Shown piece after piece: positions 42,626 through 50,962 of a stretch of 64,000 bases of DNA. Origin of the DNA: Thermoplasmata archaeon (GTDB taxonomy: Archaea > Thermoplasmatota > Thermoplasmata > Thermoplasmatales > Thermoplasmataceae); assembly GCA_021850545.1 (NCBI GenBank), contig JAJZLU010000040.1:14156-78155 (forward strand), given 5' to 3'. The notes beneath the pieces were generated by a model, which had not been told where the DNA came from, searched no databases, and worked only from the letters and a program-made list of their open reading frames with translations. Each line of letters opens with the position of its first letter. Position 1 is the stretch's first letter. Position numbers and translations under genes: made by a program.

Positions 42626-42962
42626 CACACTATAATACTTCATGGATAACTAATAAAATAAGCCCTATTTACGCCTAAAAGAGCCTGCCTTAAGCTTACC
42701 ATGGGAAAAGCAAGCAGGCAGTGTTGGCCTACCATAAATATTGGAACCTAATGTTTCCCGGGGAACCTGTTTACAAACTTGTAAATTGCCCATCCAACCC
42801 TAGATAATTTGGACTTTCTCAAGCAGACCACCTATTGTAACCATGAATATAAGAGAAATGGTATAAGGGCGCCAGAACATCAAGTCTGTACCTAAGCTCC
42901 ATTTCTCTTCTGCGCCTTAGAAAAAATAGGGTCTTGCCAAATATTTGGCATTACGAAAATAT
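42626..42962. other. gene-free region with inverted repeats
   Basis: No supported gene lies here. Besides the hairpins listed separately, AAGAGAAATGG (42849-42859) and CCATTTCTCTT (42899-42909) form an 11-bp inverted repeat with a 39-nt loop, and GCCTGC/GCAGGC forms a weaker pair near 42690-42720. The 102-codon plus-strand ORF from 42934 is a shadow of the ABC permease gene. Confidence 0.4.
42935..42950 (-). terminator. palindrome plus T-run after the ABC permease gene
   Basis: TGCCAAATATTTGGCA is a perfect 16-nt palindrome 13 nt beyond the permease stop. On the minus strand it is followed by ACCCTATTTTTTC, so hairpin plus T-run would suit transcript release. Confidence 0.5.
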
Positions 42963-43688
42963 TTATTTGCCCCAGGAAATGAGTATGCTCTCCCTTCTGA
43001 ACGCTTTAACGCTGATGAAAAATATGACTATGGCTGCGGCCAGGAATCCAACACCTGCACCCAAATTGATAATAAGGTCAGACCCGGACGCTATAATCGG
43101 AAGAAACACAAGCAATAGAAGCGGGAGGACAACAAGGGCGGAGACTTGCTGCGCTGCCCTTACATCCTTCATCTTCGAAGAGACGAGAAGAGTGAGAAAA
43201 GTGCCAAGCATACCAGTAACTGGGGCTAGGAAGAACATCTGAACCAGTGTCAAATCTGTTGGGAACAATAAGTATCCCAGACGTCCATATGTCAGTGCAT
43301 CCATAATTGCAATATAAAGTGTGAAAGCAATCCAGGAGAGCAAAACTCCAATTGAAAGAGGGGCAAGAGCTTTCCCTGCAAACAGTTCCGAATCTGTGAT
43401 AGGAGTTGCAAGAAGCGGTTCTAGGCTGTGGTTGTTCTTCTCGAGTATCACGCTGGTAGATCCGATCAGGGAAGTGACTATTGCAGGAATGAAGACCATG
43501 ATTGTAGAGAAAGTGGAAAGCAGTGGGCTCGAACTCCCTCCAGTGGAAAGGGCAACAGCAAAGGAATCAATCACGCTAATTACAACAAGCATTATCGGGA
43601 GGAGCAGAAGGGAAAAGAATACGTACCCGTTTTTTCTAACTTCCTGCAAGTCTTTGCGCATCATTTCCCTTACAAGATTGAAATTCAA
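42963..43688 (-). CDS. ABC-2 type transporter permease
   Basis: The 241-residue product has six hydrophobic helices, an N-terminal cytosolic stretch (REMMRKDLQEVRKNGYVFF) and the ABC-2 signature after helix 2: EKNNHSLEPLLATPITDSELFAGKALAPLSIG. It belongs to the exporter permeases that dimerise and pair with a separate ATPase. The ATP-binding gene lies immediately upstream with a 4-nt overlap. Substrate is unknown; candidates include drugs, lipids or polysaccharides. Confidence 0.85.
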   Translation of the reverse strand: MNFNLVREMMRKDLQEVRKNGYVFFSLLLLPIMLVVISVIDSFAVALSTGGSSSPLLSTFSTIMVFIPAIVTSLIGSTSVILEKNNHSLEPLLATPITDSELFAGKALAPLSIGVLLSWIAFTLYIAIMDALTYGRLGYLLFPTDLTLVQMFFLAPVTGMLGTFLTLLVSSKMKDVRAAQQVSALVVLPLLLLVFLPIIASGSDLIINLGAGVGFLAAAIVIFFISVKAFRRESILISWGK

Positions 43689-44620
43689 AGTTTTCCCTCC
43701 CGGGATTTCTCCACTATAGAAAGATAGACATCTTCAAGAGAGCGACGGATTTCTCCGATGAACTGTATCCTGAAACCCTTTCCAACAAGATAGGCAGTTA
43801 TGTCAGGGTTGTTCTGTTCCGGAGAATCCACTTCCATTACAAGTGACTCCTTGGAAATTTTAGCGGAATTTACGAAGGTCATTGCCTCAATCTCTTTAAT
43901 GTCAAGCCCCTGGAGGCTTTCGAGATGGAATACAATAGTCCTCTTGAAAGCCTGCGCCTTAAGGGCACTGGGGGAATCTATGGCAAGAAGGCGGTTCCTA
44001 ACCACCGCGACACGGTCACTTAGCTTGTCTGCGTCATCAAGGTCATGTGTTGAAAGGATAACGGTCTTGCCGCTTTCCTTCAGGCTTTTCATATAATCCC
44101 TGACAAATTTGGATGATTCAGGGTCCAACCCTGACAGGGGCTCATCAAGGAAAACATACTTCGGGTCATGTATGACTGTCCGCAATATTGCCAGCTTCTG
44201 TTTCATTCCCTTTGAGAAGGTGGCTACTGGAGCTTCCTTTTTGTCCCAGAGTTCGAATTCAACCATCAAATCCTTAATCCTAGATTCAATGGCACGATCG
44301 TTCATGCCATACATTCGGCCGTAAAACTGGAGATTCCTGTAAGCAGTGAGGTTTTCATAATGCCCAGGGACTTCAGGCAAAATCCCGATTTTCCTGTGAA
44401 TGTCAGGAAGTCTCTGCATCTGGTCAGTTCTTATGTCATCTACAGAAACGAACCCGTTTGTGGGTGAAATCATTCCCGTCATCAATCTCAGTGTAGTGGT
44501 CTTTCCTGATCCATTGGGACCAAGCAATGCAAAAATTTCGGCCTCGTGTATTTCAAAATTTAAATCTTCTACCCCGACGGTGTTGCCGTATACCCGGGTA
44601 AGCCCGGACACCTTGATCAA
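43685..44620 (-). CDS. ABC transporter ATP-binding protein
   Basis: The 311-residue product has Walker A GPNGSGKTTTL (about 34-44), Q-loop near LPEVPGHYENLT, the signature ATFSKGMKQKLAIL, Walker B YVFLDEPLSGLDPESS and the switch His in LSTHDLDDADKLS. An extra C-terminal domain of about 100 residues is typical of ABC-2 export ATPases. It overlaps the permease gene by 4 nt and directly follows a zinc-ribbon gene, so the three form an operon. Confidence 0.92.
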   Translation of the reverse strand: MIKVSGLTRVYGNTVGVEDLNFEIHEAEIFALLGPNGSGKTTTLRLMTGMISPTNGFVSVDDIRTDQMQRLPDIHRKIGILPEVPGHYENLTAYRNLQFYGRMYGMNDRAIESRIKDLMVEFELWDKKEAPVATFSKGMKQKLAILRTVIHDPKYVFLDEPLSGLDPESSKFVRDYMKSLKESGKTVILSTHDLDDADKLSDRVAVVRNRLLAIDSPSALKAQAFKRTIVFHLESLQGLDIKEIEAMTFVNSAKISKESLVMEVDSPEQNNPDITAYLVGKGFRIQFIGEIRRSLEDVYLSIVEKSREGKL

Positions 44621-44890
44621 TCACTCATCCTCGTACTTTGAATCTTCTATGAGGTCCGGTTCTGAAGCCGGTTTTGTCTCAGTTGTCTCATCAGCATTTG
44701 TGGCACTATTTTTAGACAGGTCAGACTCTTGGGCCTTTTTATAGTGCCTTCTCATCTTTTCTTCCTTGCATTGTGGGCACCTTACCACGCCAGTCCCCGG
44801 GATCGTCCATCCAAGGTGAGAGAATTTCATATCCATTAGCGGGGCCTTGAATACAAACCCACAGTTGGGGCATGATAGATATTTAACCAT
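44621..44890 (-). CDS. small zinc-ribbon protein
   Basis: From ATG 44890 the product is 89 residues. A zinc ribbon (YLSCPNCGFVF and VVRCPQCKEEKMR, C-x2-C...C-x2-C) is followed by an acidic, Ser/Thr-rich tail with low complexity. The ORF track's GTG 44899 is an alternative; a TATA-like AGATATTAAT about 26 nt upstream of 44890 favours the ATG. It ends one base before the ABC ATPase start, so it is the first gene of that operon and may regulate it or be unrelated. Confidence 0.65.
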   Translation of the reverse strand: MVKYLSCPNCGFVFKAPLMDMKFSHLGWTIPGTGVVRCPQCKEEKMRRHYKKAQESDLSKNSATNADETTETKPASEPDLIEDSKYEDE

Positions 44891-44997
44891 GGAAATCACA
44901 TTTCCATTAATATCTAGTTAAATAATTTGATCTTCACCAAAAAAATTTATTTCTATGTGCGGGAATCTTAATGTAGGATAATGCAGATTCCAAAATA

Positions 44998-46014
44998 ATG
45001 CGTGCTGTTCTTTATAGCATTTCCCGCAAGGAACTTTCAAGCCGGGATTTAACCAGCATTGAAGATTTGAAGGCCCTGTCAGCCCAGGAATCTTACTGGC
45101 TTGATGTGCAGGATTTTGACGCAGAGTCCATAAAGGCCATCGGGGAATTTTTCACACTTGATCCATTGACTCTAGAGGATATCGGCACTGGAAAACAGAG
45201 GATCAAGACAGAAGATTACCAGAACTATATTTTTTCAGTATCCAAAGGAGTTGCCAAATCCAGCGGCGGCAATTTTGAATATTCCGTTGAGGAAATCTTC
45301 CTGGTACTTTTTGAAAAGAACATCGTGACGTTTCATAAGGACAGTTCTACAATAGTGAACCACTCACTGGATTCCCTGAAGAACCGGGCAAAGACCCTGA
45401 AGAAAGAGTCCTTGCTCAATTCTGTTGTCTTCCACACAATCTATGATTTTTCAGTGGATTCATTCTACACAGTTCTCTCTGAAATTGAGAACTGGCTCGT
45501 TTCCATGAGAAGCGAAGTCCTTGATTTTGATTCCCTGAAAGCAAGTGACATTTCAGACGTAAAGGGGCTGCTTGCGCTGATATCCAAGGCAAGAAGGGAA
45601 ATGAGTGAGCTCAGGATAATGCTTTCACAGCACCGTGATGTGGTTTCCCTTGCCGAGAGAGGTTCAGTCAAGTTTCTTTCGGTGGACCTTATGCCTGCTT
45701 TCAGAGACGTTTACGACCATACATTCCAACTAATAGAAACAGTGGATTCATACACCCTAAGAACTGGGGATGTGCGGGATCTCTACTTTACCATGAGAGC
45801 AGCATTCACTGACAATATTCTCAGGCTCCTGACCATTGTGGCGACCATCTTCCTCCCTTTGACTTTCCTTACTGGCTTCTATGGAATGAATTTTACAGCA
45901 GGCTTCACTCAGCCAGGCTCTGGATCATTTGTAGGTTTTTGGGCTCTTGTCGCGGGCATGGTTGCGCTTGCTTCCGTGTTGATGGTGCTCTTCAAGAAAC
46001 GTGGCTGGCTCTAG
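44998..46014 (+). CDS. corA: CorA-type magnesium/divalent cation transporter
   Basis: The 338-residue product has a long alpha/beta cytosolic domain, a long stalk helix ending near residue 275 and two C-terminal helices. The pore signature YGMNF follows LTFLTGF. Archaeal CorA forms a pentameric Mg2+ channel. The charged loop after GMN is short, and the last residues (FKKRGWL) are basic as usual. The ATG at 44998 follows an AT-rich stretch. Confidence 0.93.
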   Translation: MRAVLYSISRKELSSRDLTSIEDLKALSAQESYWLDVQDFDAESIKAIGEFFTLDPLTLEDIGTGKQRIKTEDYQNYIFSVSKGVAKSSGGNFEYSVEEIFLVLFEKNIVTFHKDSSTIVNHSLDSLKNRAKTLKKESLLNSVVFHTIYDFSVDSFYTVLSEIENWLVSMRSEVLDFDSLKASDISDVKGLLALISKARREMSELRIMLSQHRDVVSLAERGSVKFLSVDLMPAFRDVYDHTFQLIETVDSYTLRTGDVRDLYFTMRAAFTDNILRLLTIVATIFLPLTFLTGFYGMNFTAGFTQPGSGSFVGFWALVAGMVALASVLMVLFKKRGWL

Positions 46015-46069
46015 AAAATATTAAAGCCTTTTATTGAGGTAAGCATAAGGGTAAACAGGGTAAATCCAA

Positions 46070-46465
46070 TTGAAGAGGAGCATAAGCACATCAGTGATCA
46101 TTCTGGCTGTATATGCAGCACTATTCATCCTTTTTGATTTCATCATTCCCACATACTTCAGGAGCCTTTCCTATTACGGGGGGTTCTTTCCGTTCTTCTT
46201 CTTTTTCCCGTTCTTGTTCGGCAGGGGCTTGAGGTCTGGAAGCAGGAATTATGGCAACTCAAAGAACAGCAAGCAGCCTGAAGACGATGTGCTCAACGGG
46301 AACTATAGCGCATCAGAATGGGAGAAAAAAAATCGTGCTGAATATGATGAGTTTGGCATTCCCGTGAGGAAGGTTCCTTCCAGAACCTGGTATTACATCG
46401 GAATAGCCGTTATATTTGCGGTCTCCATAGGTCTCCTAATTTACAGGGGCTTCATGGGCCTCTGA
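46070..46465 (+). CDS. hypothetical two-helix membrane protein
   Basis: The 131-residue product has an N-terminal hydrophobic region (about 7-50, rich in Phe/Tyr: FFPFFFFFPFLFG) and a C-terminal helix (WYYIGIAVIFAVSIGLLIYRG). They are separated by a charged, Asn/Ser-rich loop containing YDEFGIPVRK. No family is recognised. The start is TTG 46070 with no ATG available nearby. It lies 55 nt after corA on the same strand; a functional tie is not evident. Confidence 0.5.
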   Translation: MKRSISTSVIILAVYAALFILFDFIIPTYFRSLSYYGGFFPFFFFFPFLFGRGLRSGSRNYGNSKNSKQPEDDVLNGNYSASEWEKKNRAEYDEFGIPVRKVPSRTWYYIGIAVIFAVSIGLLIYRGFMGL

Positions 46466-46545
46466 TCTCATAATGGTTATGGCTTTCCTTGCCCAAAGCA
46501 GTCTACCTCGGAATACCTTAATTAAAGATGCGCCATTATTGAATC

Positions 46546-47274
46546 ATGGTTGATTTAATCAGGGATTCATTGGCCGGAAAAGTTGCCGTCGTCATAGGAG
46601 TTGGCCCGGGACAAGGCATATCAGCAGTCAGGATGCTCATCAATTTCGGAGCCAAGGTCGCAATTGTATCAAGGTCGGGAAACATGTTCGGGCTCGTTGA
46701 ATCATCAACAGTCAAGGCTTACAAGGCAGATGCAACAAAAGAAGAAGAGCTGAAGGCAGTAAGGGACAAAATACTTGCTGATTATGGAAGCATCTTTACA
46801 GTGGTTTCAAACGTCGGTACATGGGAATCTTTCAAGGGACTATTCCCGGAAAGGTCGGACTTCCAAAAGATGCTTGACATCAACCTGATTTCACAGCTGA
46901 GCGTCCTGAAGGTCTTCTCAGAGCCGATGCTGACCAAGGGAGGTACATTCGTTCTGGTTGGGGCTTCAAGGCACATCTTCCGGGGGAATGATCTGGCATA
47001 CAACGTTTCAAAGTCGGCATTGGAGGAACTTGTAAGAAAATCTGCGGAAAATCTGAGGAAATATAACATAAGGGTAAACGCAGTGCTACCGGGCAGTGTC
47101 AGCAAAGAAGACAACTACTACAAAGTGTTTCCATTTAACGTGACGAAATTCTCGGAAAAGACTCAGTTGGAACCAATTGAGGTTGCCATGGTAAACGCAT
47201 TCCTGGCCAGTGAAATGTCACTGGGAATCAACGGGCAGTGCATCTCAGTGGACAGGGGCCTAAACACTGTTTAG
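46546..47274 (+). CDS. short-chain dehydrogenase/reductase
   Basis: The 242-residue Rossmann-fold enzyme has the cofactor loop VIGVGPGQGIS (a GxGxGxG variant of TGxxxGIG), VSNVG in place of NNAG, an active-site region VGASRHIFRGNDLAYNVSKSALE with the Tyr-x3-Lys pair, and RVNAVLPGSV. The missing Ser13-Tyr spacing region looks normal. It reduces or oxidises an unidentified carbonyl substrate. A TATA-like CCTTAATTAAAG precedes the ATG. The next gene encodes an aldehyde dehydrogenase 59 nt downstream. Confidence 0.85.
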   Translation: MVDLIRDSLAGKVAVVIGVGPGQGISAVRMLINFGAKVAIVSRSGNMFGLVESSTVKAYKADATKEEELKAVRDKILADYGSIFTVVSNVGTWESFKGLFPERSDFQKMLDINLISQLSVLKVFSEPMLTKGGTFVLVGASRHIFRGNDLAYNVSKSALEELVRKSAENLRKYNIRVNAVLPGSVSKEDNYYKVFPFNVTKFSEKTQLEPIEVAMVNAFLASEMSLGINGQCISVDRGLNTV

Positions 47275-47333
47275 GCTAAAATCAATTTACATTTTAATCA
47301 CATTTTTAATGTACGAGCAAACAATATTCTATT

Positions 47334-48881
47334 ATGTTTGAGAATGAAGTGACTTTTGTTAAAATGGCAAAAGCGGGCAAGGAAGATGAGTTCCACAGAC
47401 TCTACGAAGAAGCCCTCAAGGAAGTCCCAAAATATCTCGGCAAAGAATATCCCAACCTTATAGCCGGGGAAGTTAAGGAAGCCAAGAAAATAATGGAAAT
47501 TTCTCCTGTTGATGGAAAAGAGCTTGCAACTTTCCAGCTCTCATCTCAGGAATCCCTGGAAAAGGCATTGAAAATGCTTAATGGCTCATACAGGAAATGG
47601 TATAATATGGGCTATGTCCACAGGGCAAAAGTAATGCTCAAAGTTGCAGACAAGATAAGTGAAAAGAAGTATTTCTTTTCAGCACTGCTTGCCTATGAAA
47701 ATGGGAAGAACAGGACGGAGGCAATGGCAGATGTGGATGAGGGAATTGACTTCCTGAGATATTATGCACTTAACATGATTGAGAACAACGGTTTCGTGCA
47801 TCTTACGGGCAAGGGATATGACAACGAGGAAAGCTTCAGTGTGATGAAACCATACGGGGTATTCGCTGTAATTCCCCCATTCAACTTCTATGCAATAACC
47901 GTGGGAATGGTGGCTGGCCCCCTTACAGTGGGGAATGCAGTTCTGCTCAAACCATCAAGTGATATTCCGCTCATTTCTTACCTGACAGTGAAGCTAATGC
48001 ATGAATGCGGTGTGCCAGAGGATGTACTTGTTTTCCTCTCCGGATCTGGCAGCACAATCGGCAGCAAGATCGTTGAGAATGATGGAATAGCAGGCATTGT
48101 ATTCACTGGCTCCAGGGAAGTTGGCCTGAACATGTACCACAAGGCACAGGCAAAGAGGCCAAAGCCTGTCATTACGGAAATGGGCGGTAAGGATGCTGTC
48201 ATCGTTACTGCAAAGGCAGACCTGAAAAAGGCGGTCGAAGGAGTTTTCAGGGGAGCTTTCGGCTTTTCTGGCCAGAAGTGCAGCGCAACATCGCTTGTCT
48301 ATGTAGAGGAGCCAATCTATGACAAGTTTGTAGATGCCCTTGCAGAGAGAACAAAAGGAGTGGTCCCGGCAGACCCGAAGAAGAAAGACACATTCATAGG
48401 GCCAGTGATAAACAAGGATGCGTTCGAGAAATTCAAGGCGCTTTCTTCAAAATTCCCGCAGTATGGAAAAGTTGTAGCTGGAGGCCATGCCCTTGAGCAA
48501 CCCGGGTTTTTCGTTGAGCCAACAATCATAAAGGATGTGGCAAAGGACTGTGAACTTGTAAAGAATGAACTTTTCCTCCCGGTTCTTGGAATTATAAAAG
48601 TCAAGAGCCTAAAGGAGGCAGTTGAAGAGATTAACAAGTCCGAGTACGGTCTTACTGGCGGAATAATCACCGAAGATCCGGAGGAGATAAGGTACTACTT
48701 CGACAATGCAGATGTGGGCGTAATATATGCAAACAGGGCAAGAGGAGCATCAACTGGAGCAGTAGTAGGCTCACAGCCATTCGTCGGGTGGAAGATGAGT
48801 GGAATCAGCGGAAAAGGCACAGGCTCATACTACTACCTACAGCAGTTCCTCAGGGAGCAGTCCCAGACCATTGCCCACTGA
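47334..48881 (+). CDS. aldehyde dehydrogenase, P5C-dehydrogenase-like
   Basis: The 515-residue ALDH-superfamily enzyme has catalytic Cys316 in GFSGQKCSATS and general base Glu282 in ITEMGGKD. Its length and the PFNFYAITVGMVAGPLTVGNAVLLKPSSD motif fit 1-pyrroline-5-carboxylate dehydrogenases (RocA/PutA-like), which turn glutamate semialdehyde to glutamate in proline or arginine breakdown. A proline dehydrogenase is not present here. The last 45 nt overlap the convergent lipB gene. Confidence 0.82.
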   Translation: MFENEVTFVKMAKAGKEDEFHRLYEEALKEVPKYLGKEYPNLIAGEVKEAKKIMEISPVDGKELATFQLSSQESLEKALKMLNGSYRKWYNMGYVHRAKVMLKVADKISEKKYFFSALLAYENGKNRTEAMADVDEGIDFLRYYALNMIENNGFVHLTGKGYDNEESFSVMKPYGVFAVIPPFNFYAITVGMVAGPLTVGNAVLLKPSSDIPLISYLTVKLMHECGVPEDVLVFLSGSGSTIGSKIVENDGIAGIVFTGSREVGLNMYHKAQAKRPKPVITEMGGKDAVIVTAKADLKKAVEGVFRGAFGFSGQKCSATSLVYVEEPIYDKFVDALAERTKGVVPADPKKKDTFIGPVINKDAFEKFKALSSKFPQYGKVVAGGHALEQPGFFVEPTIIKDVAKDCELVKNELFLPVLGIIKVKSLKEAVEEINKSEYGLTGGIITEDPEEIRYYFDNADVGVIYANRARGASTGAVVGSQPFVGWKMSGISGKGTGSYYYLQQFLREQSQTIAH

Positions 48882-49574
48882 ATAGGACTTTAATTCATCC
48901 AATGAATTAAACTCCATATATTTATTTATTCTAAGTTTTTCTAAAAACCTATTTTTCAGGCCATTTTTGACGCTTGCTAATTCAACTTCCCTTCCAAGTT
49001 CACTTTCCATGCTGGTCATAATGGAAGCCTGCATGCCACAGGGCATTATGTTCTGGAATTTAGTGAGGTCGGTTGAAATGTTGAGTCCCACGCCGTGAAG
49101 TGTGGTAAAACCCTTGATTGCGAAGCCGATAGAGCAGATCTTCCTGTCTTCTACCCACACTCCAGTTTCCCCGTGCAACCTGCCTTGAGCTTTGATGTTG
49201 AACCCATCGAGGAGAGATATCATTGATGCCTGTACCATTTCTATGAGGTCTCTAATGTTTATTCCTCTATTCTTCATATTTACAATGAAGTATGCTACGA
49301 GCTGCCCAGGGCCGTGATATGTTGCCGAGCCGCCTCTTTCAACCTCAAAGGGAACTATTCCCGGAGCAATTATTTCATTCTGGTTTCTGTGTATTCCCAG
49401 TGTATAGACATCAGGATGTTCAAGTATCATGACAGTGTCACCAAGTTCATCGTTGTTCACCATTGAGTTCAGGTGGCGCTGCAGCATTAGAATTGGAAGG
49501 TAGTCCACAAGGCCAAGGTCCAGCACCATGGAAGGTGAAGGCCTGTTTCCATCCTGCATTTCCTCTCCCAGCAT
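48837..49574 (-). CDS. lipB: lipoyl(octanoyl) transferase
   Basis: The 245-residue product shows LipB motifs: ERGGSATYHGPGQLVAYFI, GETGVWV, the catalytic lysine in KICSIGFAI (Lys145), HGVGLNIS and the acyl-accepting Cys179 in NIMPCGM. It moves octanoate from acyl-ACP to lipoate-dependent proteins. Archaea more often rely on LplA-type salvage, so its presence, with no ACP in view, is notable. No lipA is adjacent. It overlaps the P5C-like ALDH by 45 nt at the 3' ends. Confidence 0.88.
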   Translation of the reverse strand: MLGEEMQDGNRPSPSMVLDLGLVDYLPILMLQRHLNSMVNNDELGDTVMILEHPDVYTLGIHRNQNEIIAPGIVPFEVERGGSATYHGPGQLVAYFIVNMKNRGINIRDLIEMVQASMISLLDGFNIKAQGRLHGETGVWVEDRKICSIGFAIKGFTTLHGVGLNISTDLTKFQNIMPCGMQASIMTSMESELGREVELASVKNGLKNRFLEKLRINKYMEFNSLDELKSYSVGNGLGLLPEELL

Positions 49575-49593
49575 AGTGTGGTTATGCGCTAAC

Positions 49594-49604
49594 CTAATAA
49601 ATAG
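49594..49604 (+). promoter_or_regulatory. TATA box of the HTH regulator gene
   Basis: CTAATAAATAG is centred 25 nt before ATG 49623, supporting that start over TTG 49614. It also lies between the divergent lipB and regulator genes. Confidence 0.45.
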
Positions 49605-49622
49605 TGCTGAGTTTTGGATTTG

Positions 49623-50381
49623 ATGGTTCTGGATCAGGGGGAGTTAACCCAACTCATGATTATGGTCGAACTCTTTGACGGGGTTGACAAACCTGCCAGT
49701 ATCGCCAAGAGTGTTGGAATAACCGTACAGGGGGTAAACTATCACCTCAAGATTCTCAGGAAAAAAGGGCTTGTCACTGAAACAAACGAGATTTCCAAGG
49801 AGGGTTACAGTTTCCTAGAATCCGGATTAGGTTCTCTCCGGGAATTTGTGTCGGAGAATCTTGCAAAGATAGACAACATCGTTACCTGGGAAGCAATTGC
49901 AGATACGCCGGTGGAAAAAGGAGATGGAGTCGGTGTCTACATGTCTGGGGGGTATCTCCATGCCGGAAAGCAGAACGGCAAGTCAAGCGGTGTTGCCAGA
50001 AACAGCGCAAAGAAAGGGGAGATCGTGGTTGCTTCAATTAATGGCATCATTGGAGTCGAATTCGGAAAGATACAGATATGCGTTCTCCCTTCTGCAGAAG
50101 ACATATGGGACAAGGAGAATCTTGCCTCAAGGTTATCGGAAGAATTTGAGTCTGGATCAAAAATTGCAGTGGTTGGAGAAGAAGCATTTTATGCAGTTCT
50201 GGCCGCAGGCAGAGAGCCCAATATTGAATATGCCTCATTGGACGGTGTATTTGAAGCCGCAACTCGCGGGCTCGATTCAGTGCTTTTCATATCGCCCAGG
50301 AGGTTCCACTACCTCCTCCCTCAGCTTAAGATTCTCCAGAACAGATATAAGGAAATAGGGCTCAAAATCAAATATTTGTGA
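49623..50381 (+). CDS. winged-helix transcriptional regulator (COG1497-like)
   Basis: From ATG 49623 the product is 252 residues. The N-terminal 70 form a winged helix-turn-helix (KPASIAKSVGITVQGVNYHLKILRKKGLVTE). The larger C-terminal part contains GDGVGVYMSGGYLHAG, a KKGEIVVASINGIIGVEFGKI segment and a final alpha/beta region, resembling the archaeal COG1497-type regulators with a ligand-sensing domain. The ligand is unknown. It is divergent from lipB with little space between, so it could regulate that gene. Confidence 0.6.
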   Translation: MVLDQGELTQLMIMVELFDGVDKPASIAKSVGITVQGVNYHLKILRKKGLVTETNEISKEGYSFLESGLGSLREFVSENLAKIDNIVTWEAIADTPVEKGDGVGVYMSGGYLHAGKQNGKSSGVARNSAKKGEIVVASINGIIGVEFGKIQICVLPSAEDIWDKENLASRLSEEFESGSKIAVVGEEAFYAVLAAGREPNIEYASLDGVFEAATRGLDSVLFISPRRFHYLLPQLKILQNRYKEIGLKIKYL

Positions 50382-50491
50382 CACCTTTAATATATATTGA
50401 AAAAAATATTGAACTGAATATGAAGTTCTCCCAATTGAAAAATATGAAATTATAATGAAATATCGATAAATATCAAACTCTCAGAACATTA

Positions 50492-50559
50492 TAAATATTT
50501 AAATACAACATATTAATAGAGTGTCCTAACAACCCCTGAGGTGGAATATATGGAGGAAG
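50492..50559 (+). promoter_or_regulatory. promoter and leader of the speH gene
   Basis: The TATA-like ATATTTAAATA (about 50492-50502) predicts a start near 50525 and a leader of about 35 nt with two SD-like elements, GAGGTGG and GGAGG. The second sits 4 nt before ATG 50560 and overlaps a different-frame ATG at 50550 that opens a 28-codon ORF running into speH. Confidence 0.4.
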
Positions 50560-50958
50560 ATGGTAGTGGCAGTAGGTTTTCAGATTTTGGCAGATCTTTA
50601 TGGTGTAGATTCGGATATAATAGCAAAGGCAGATAGCATATACCCGATTATTGAGGAAGCAGTAAGGGTAGGTAACCTGACAAAGATATCGTCAGATTAT
50701 TACCAGTTCCAGCCTAAGGGGGCAAGTGGTGTAGTATTGCTTGCAGAGTCCCATCTCTCTTTCCATACTTGGCCAGAACATGGACTGGTGACACTTGACG
50801 TATATACTTGCGGGGACCCGAAAGGAGCTGAAATGGCCCTTGATTATATCGTGGACCAGCTCAGGCCGGACACCATGGATTGCAAAAGGCTCAGAAGGGG
50901 CGTTTCCATAACTGAAGAAGTGAAAGTGGAAAGCCCGGAGCACGTAATCATCCCGTGA
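50560..50958 (+). CDS. speH: S-adenosylmethionine decarboxylase proenzyme
   Basis: The 132-residue product is the prokaryotic class 1B AdoMet decarboxylase: autocleavage between Glu63 and Ser64 in LAESHLSFHTWPE gives the pyruvoyl group, with His69 and the Cys in DVYTCGDP as processing and proton-donor residues. It makes decarboxylated AdoMet for spermidine synthesis. Length is normal. It ends 4 nt before the exchanger gene, suggesting co-transcription. Unlike many genes here, it is preceded by an SD-like GGAGG. Confidence 0.95.
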   Translation: MVVAVGFQILADLYGVDSDIIAKADSIYPIIEEAVRVGNLTKISSDYYQFQPKGASGVVLLAESHLSFHTWPEHGLVTLDVYTCGDPKGAEMALDYIVDQLRPDTMDCKRLRRGVSITEEVKVESPEHVIIP

Positions 50959-50962
50959 TTTT

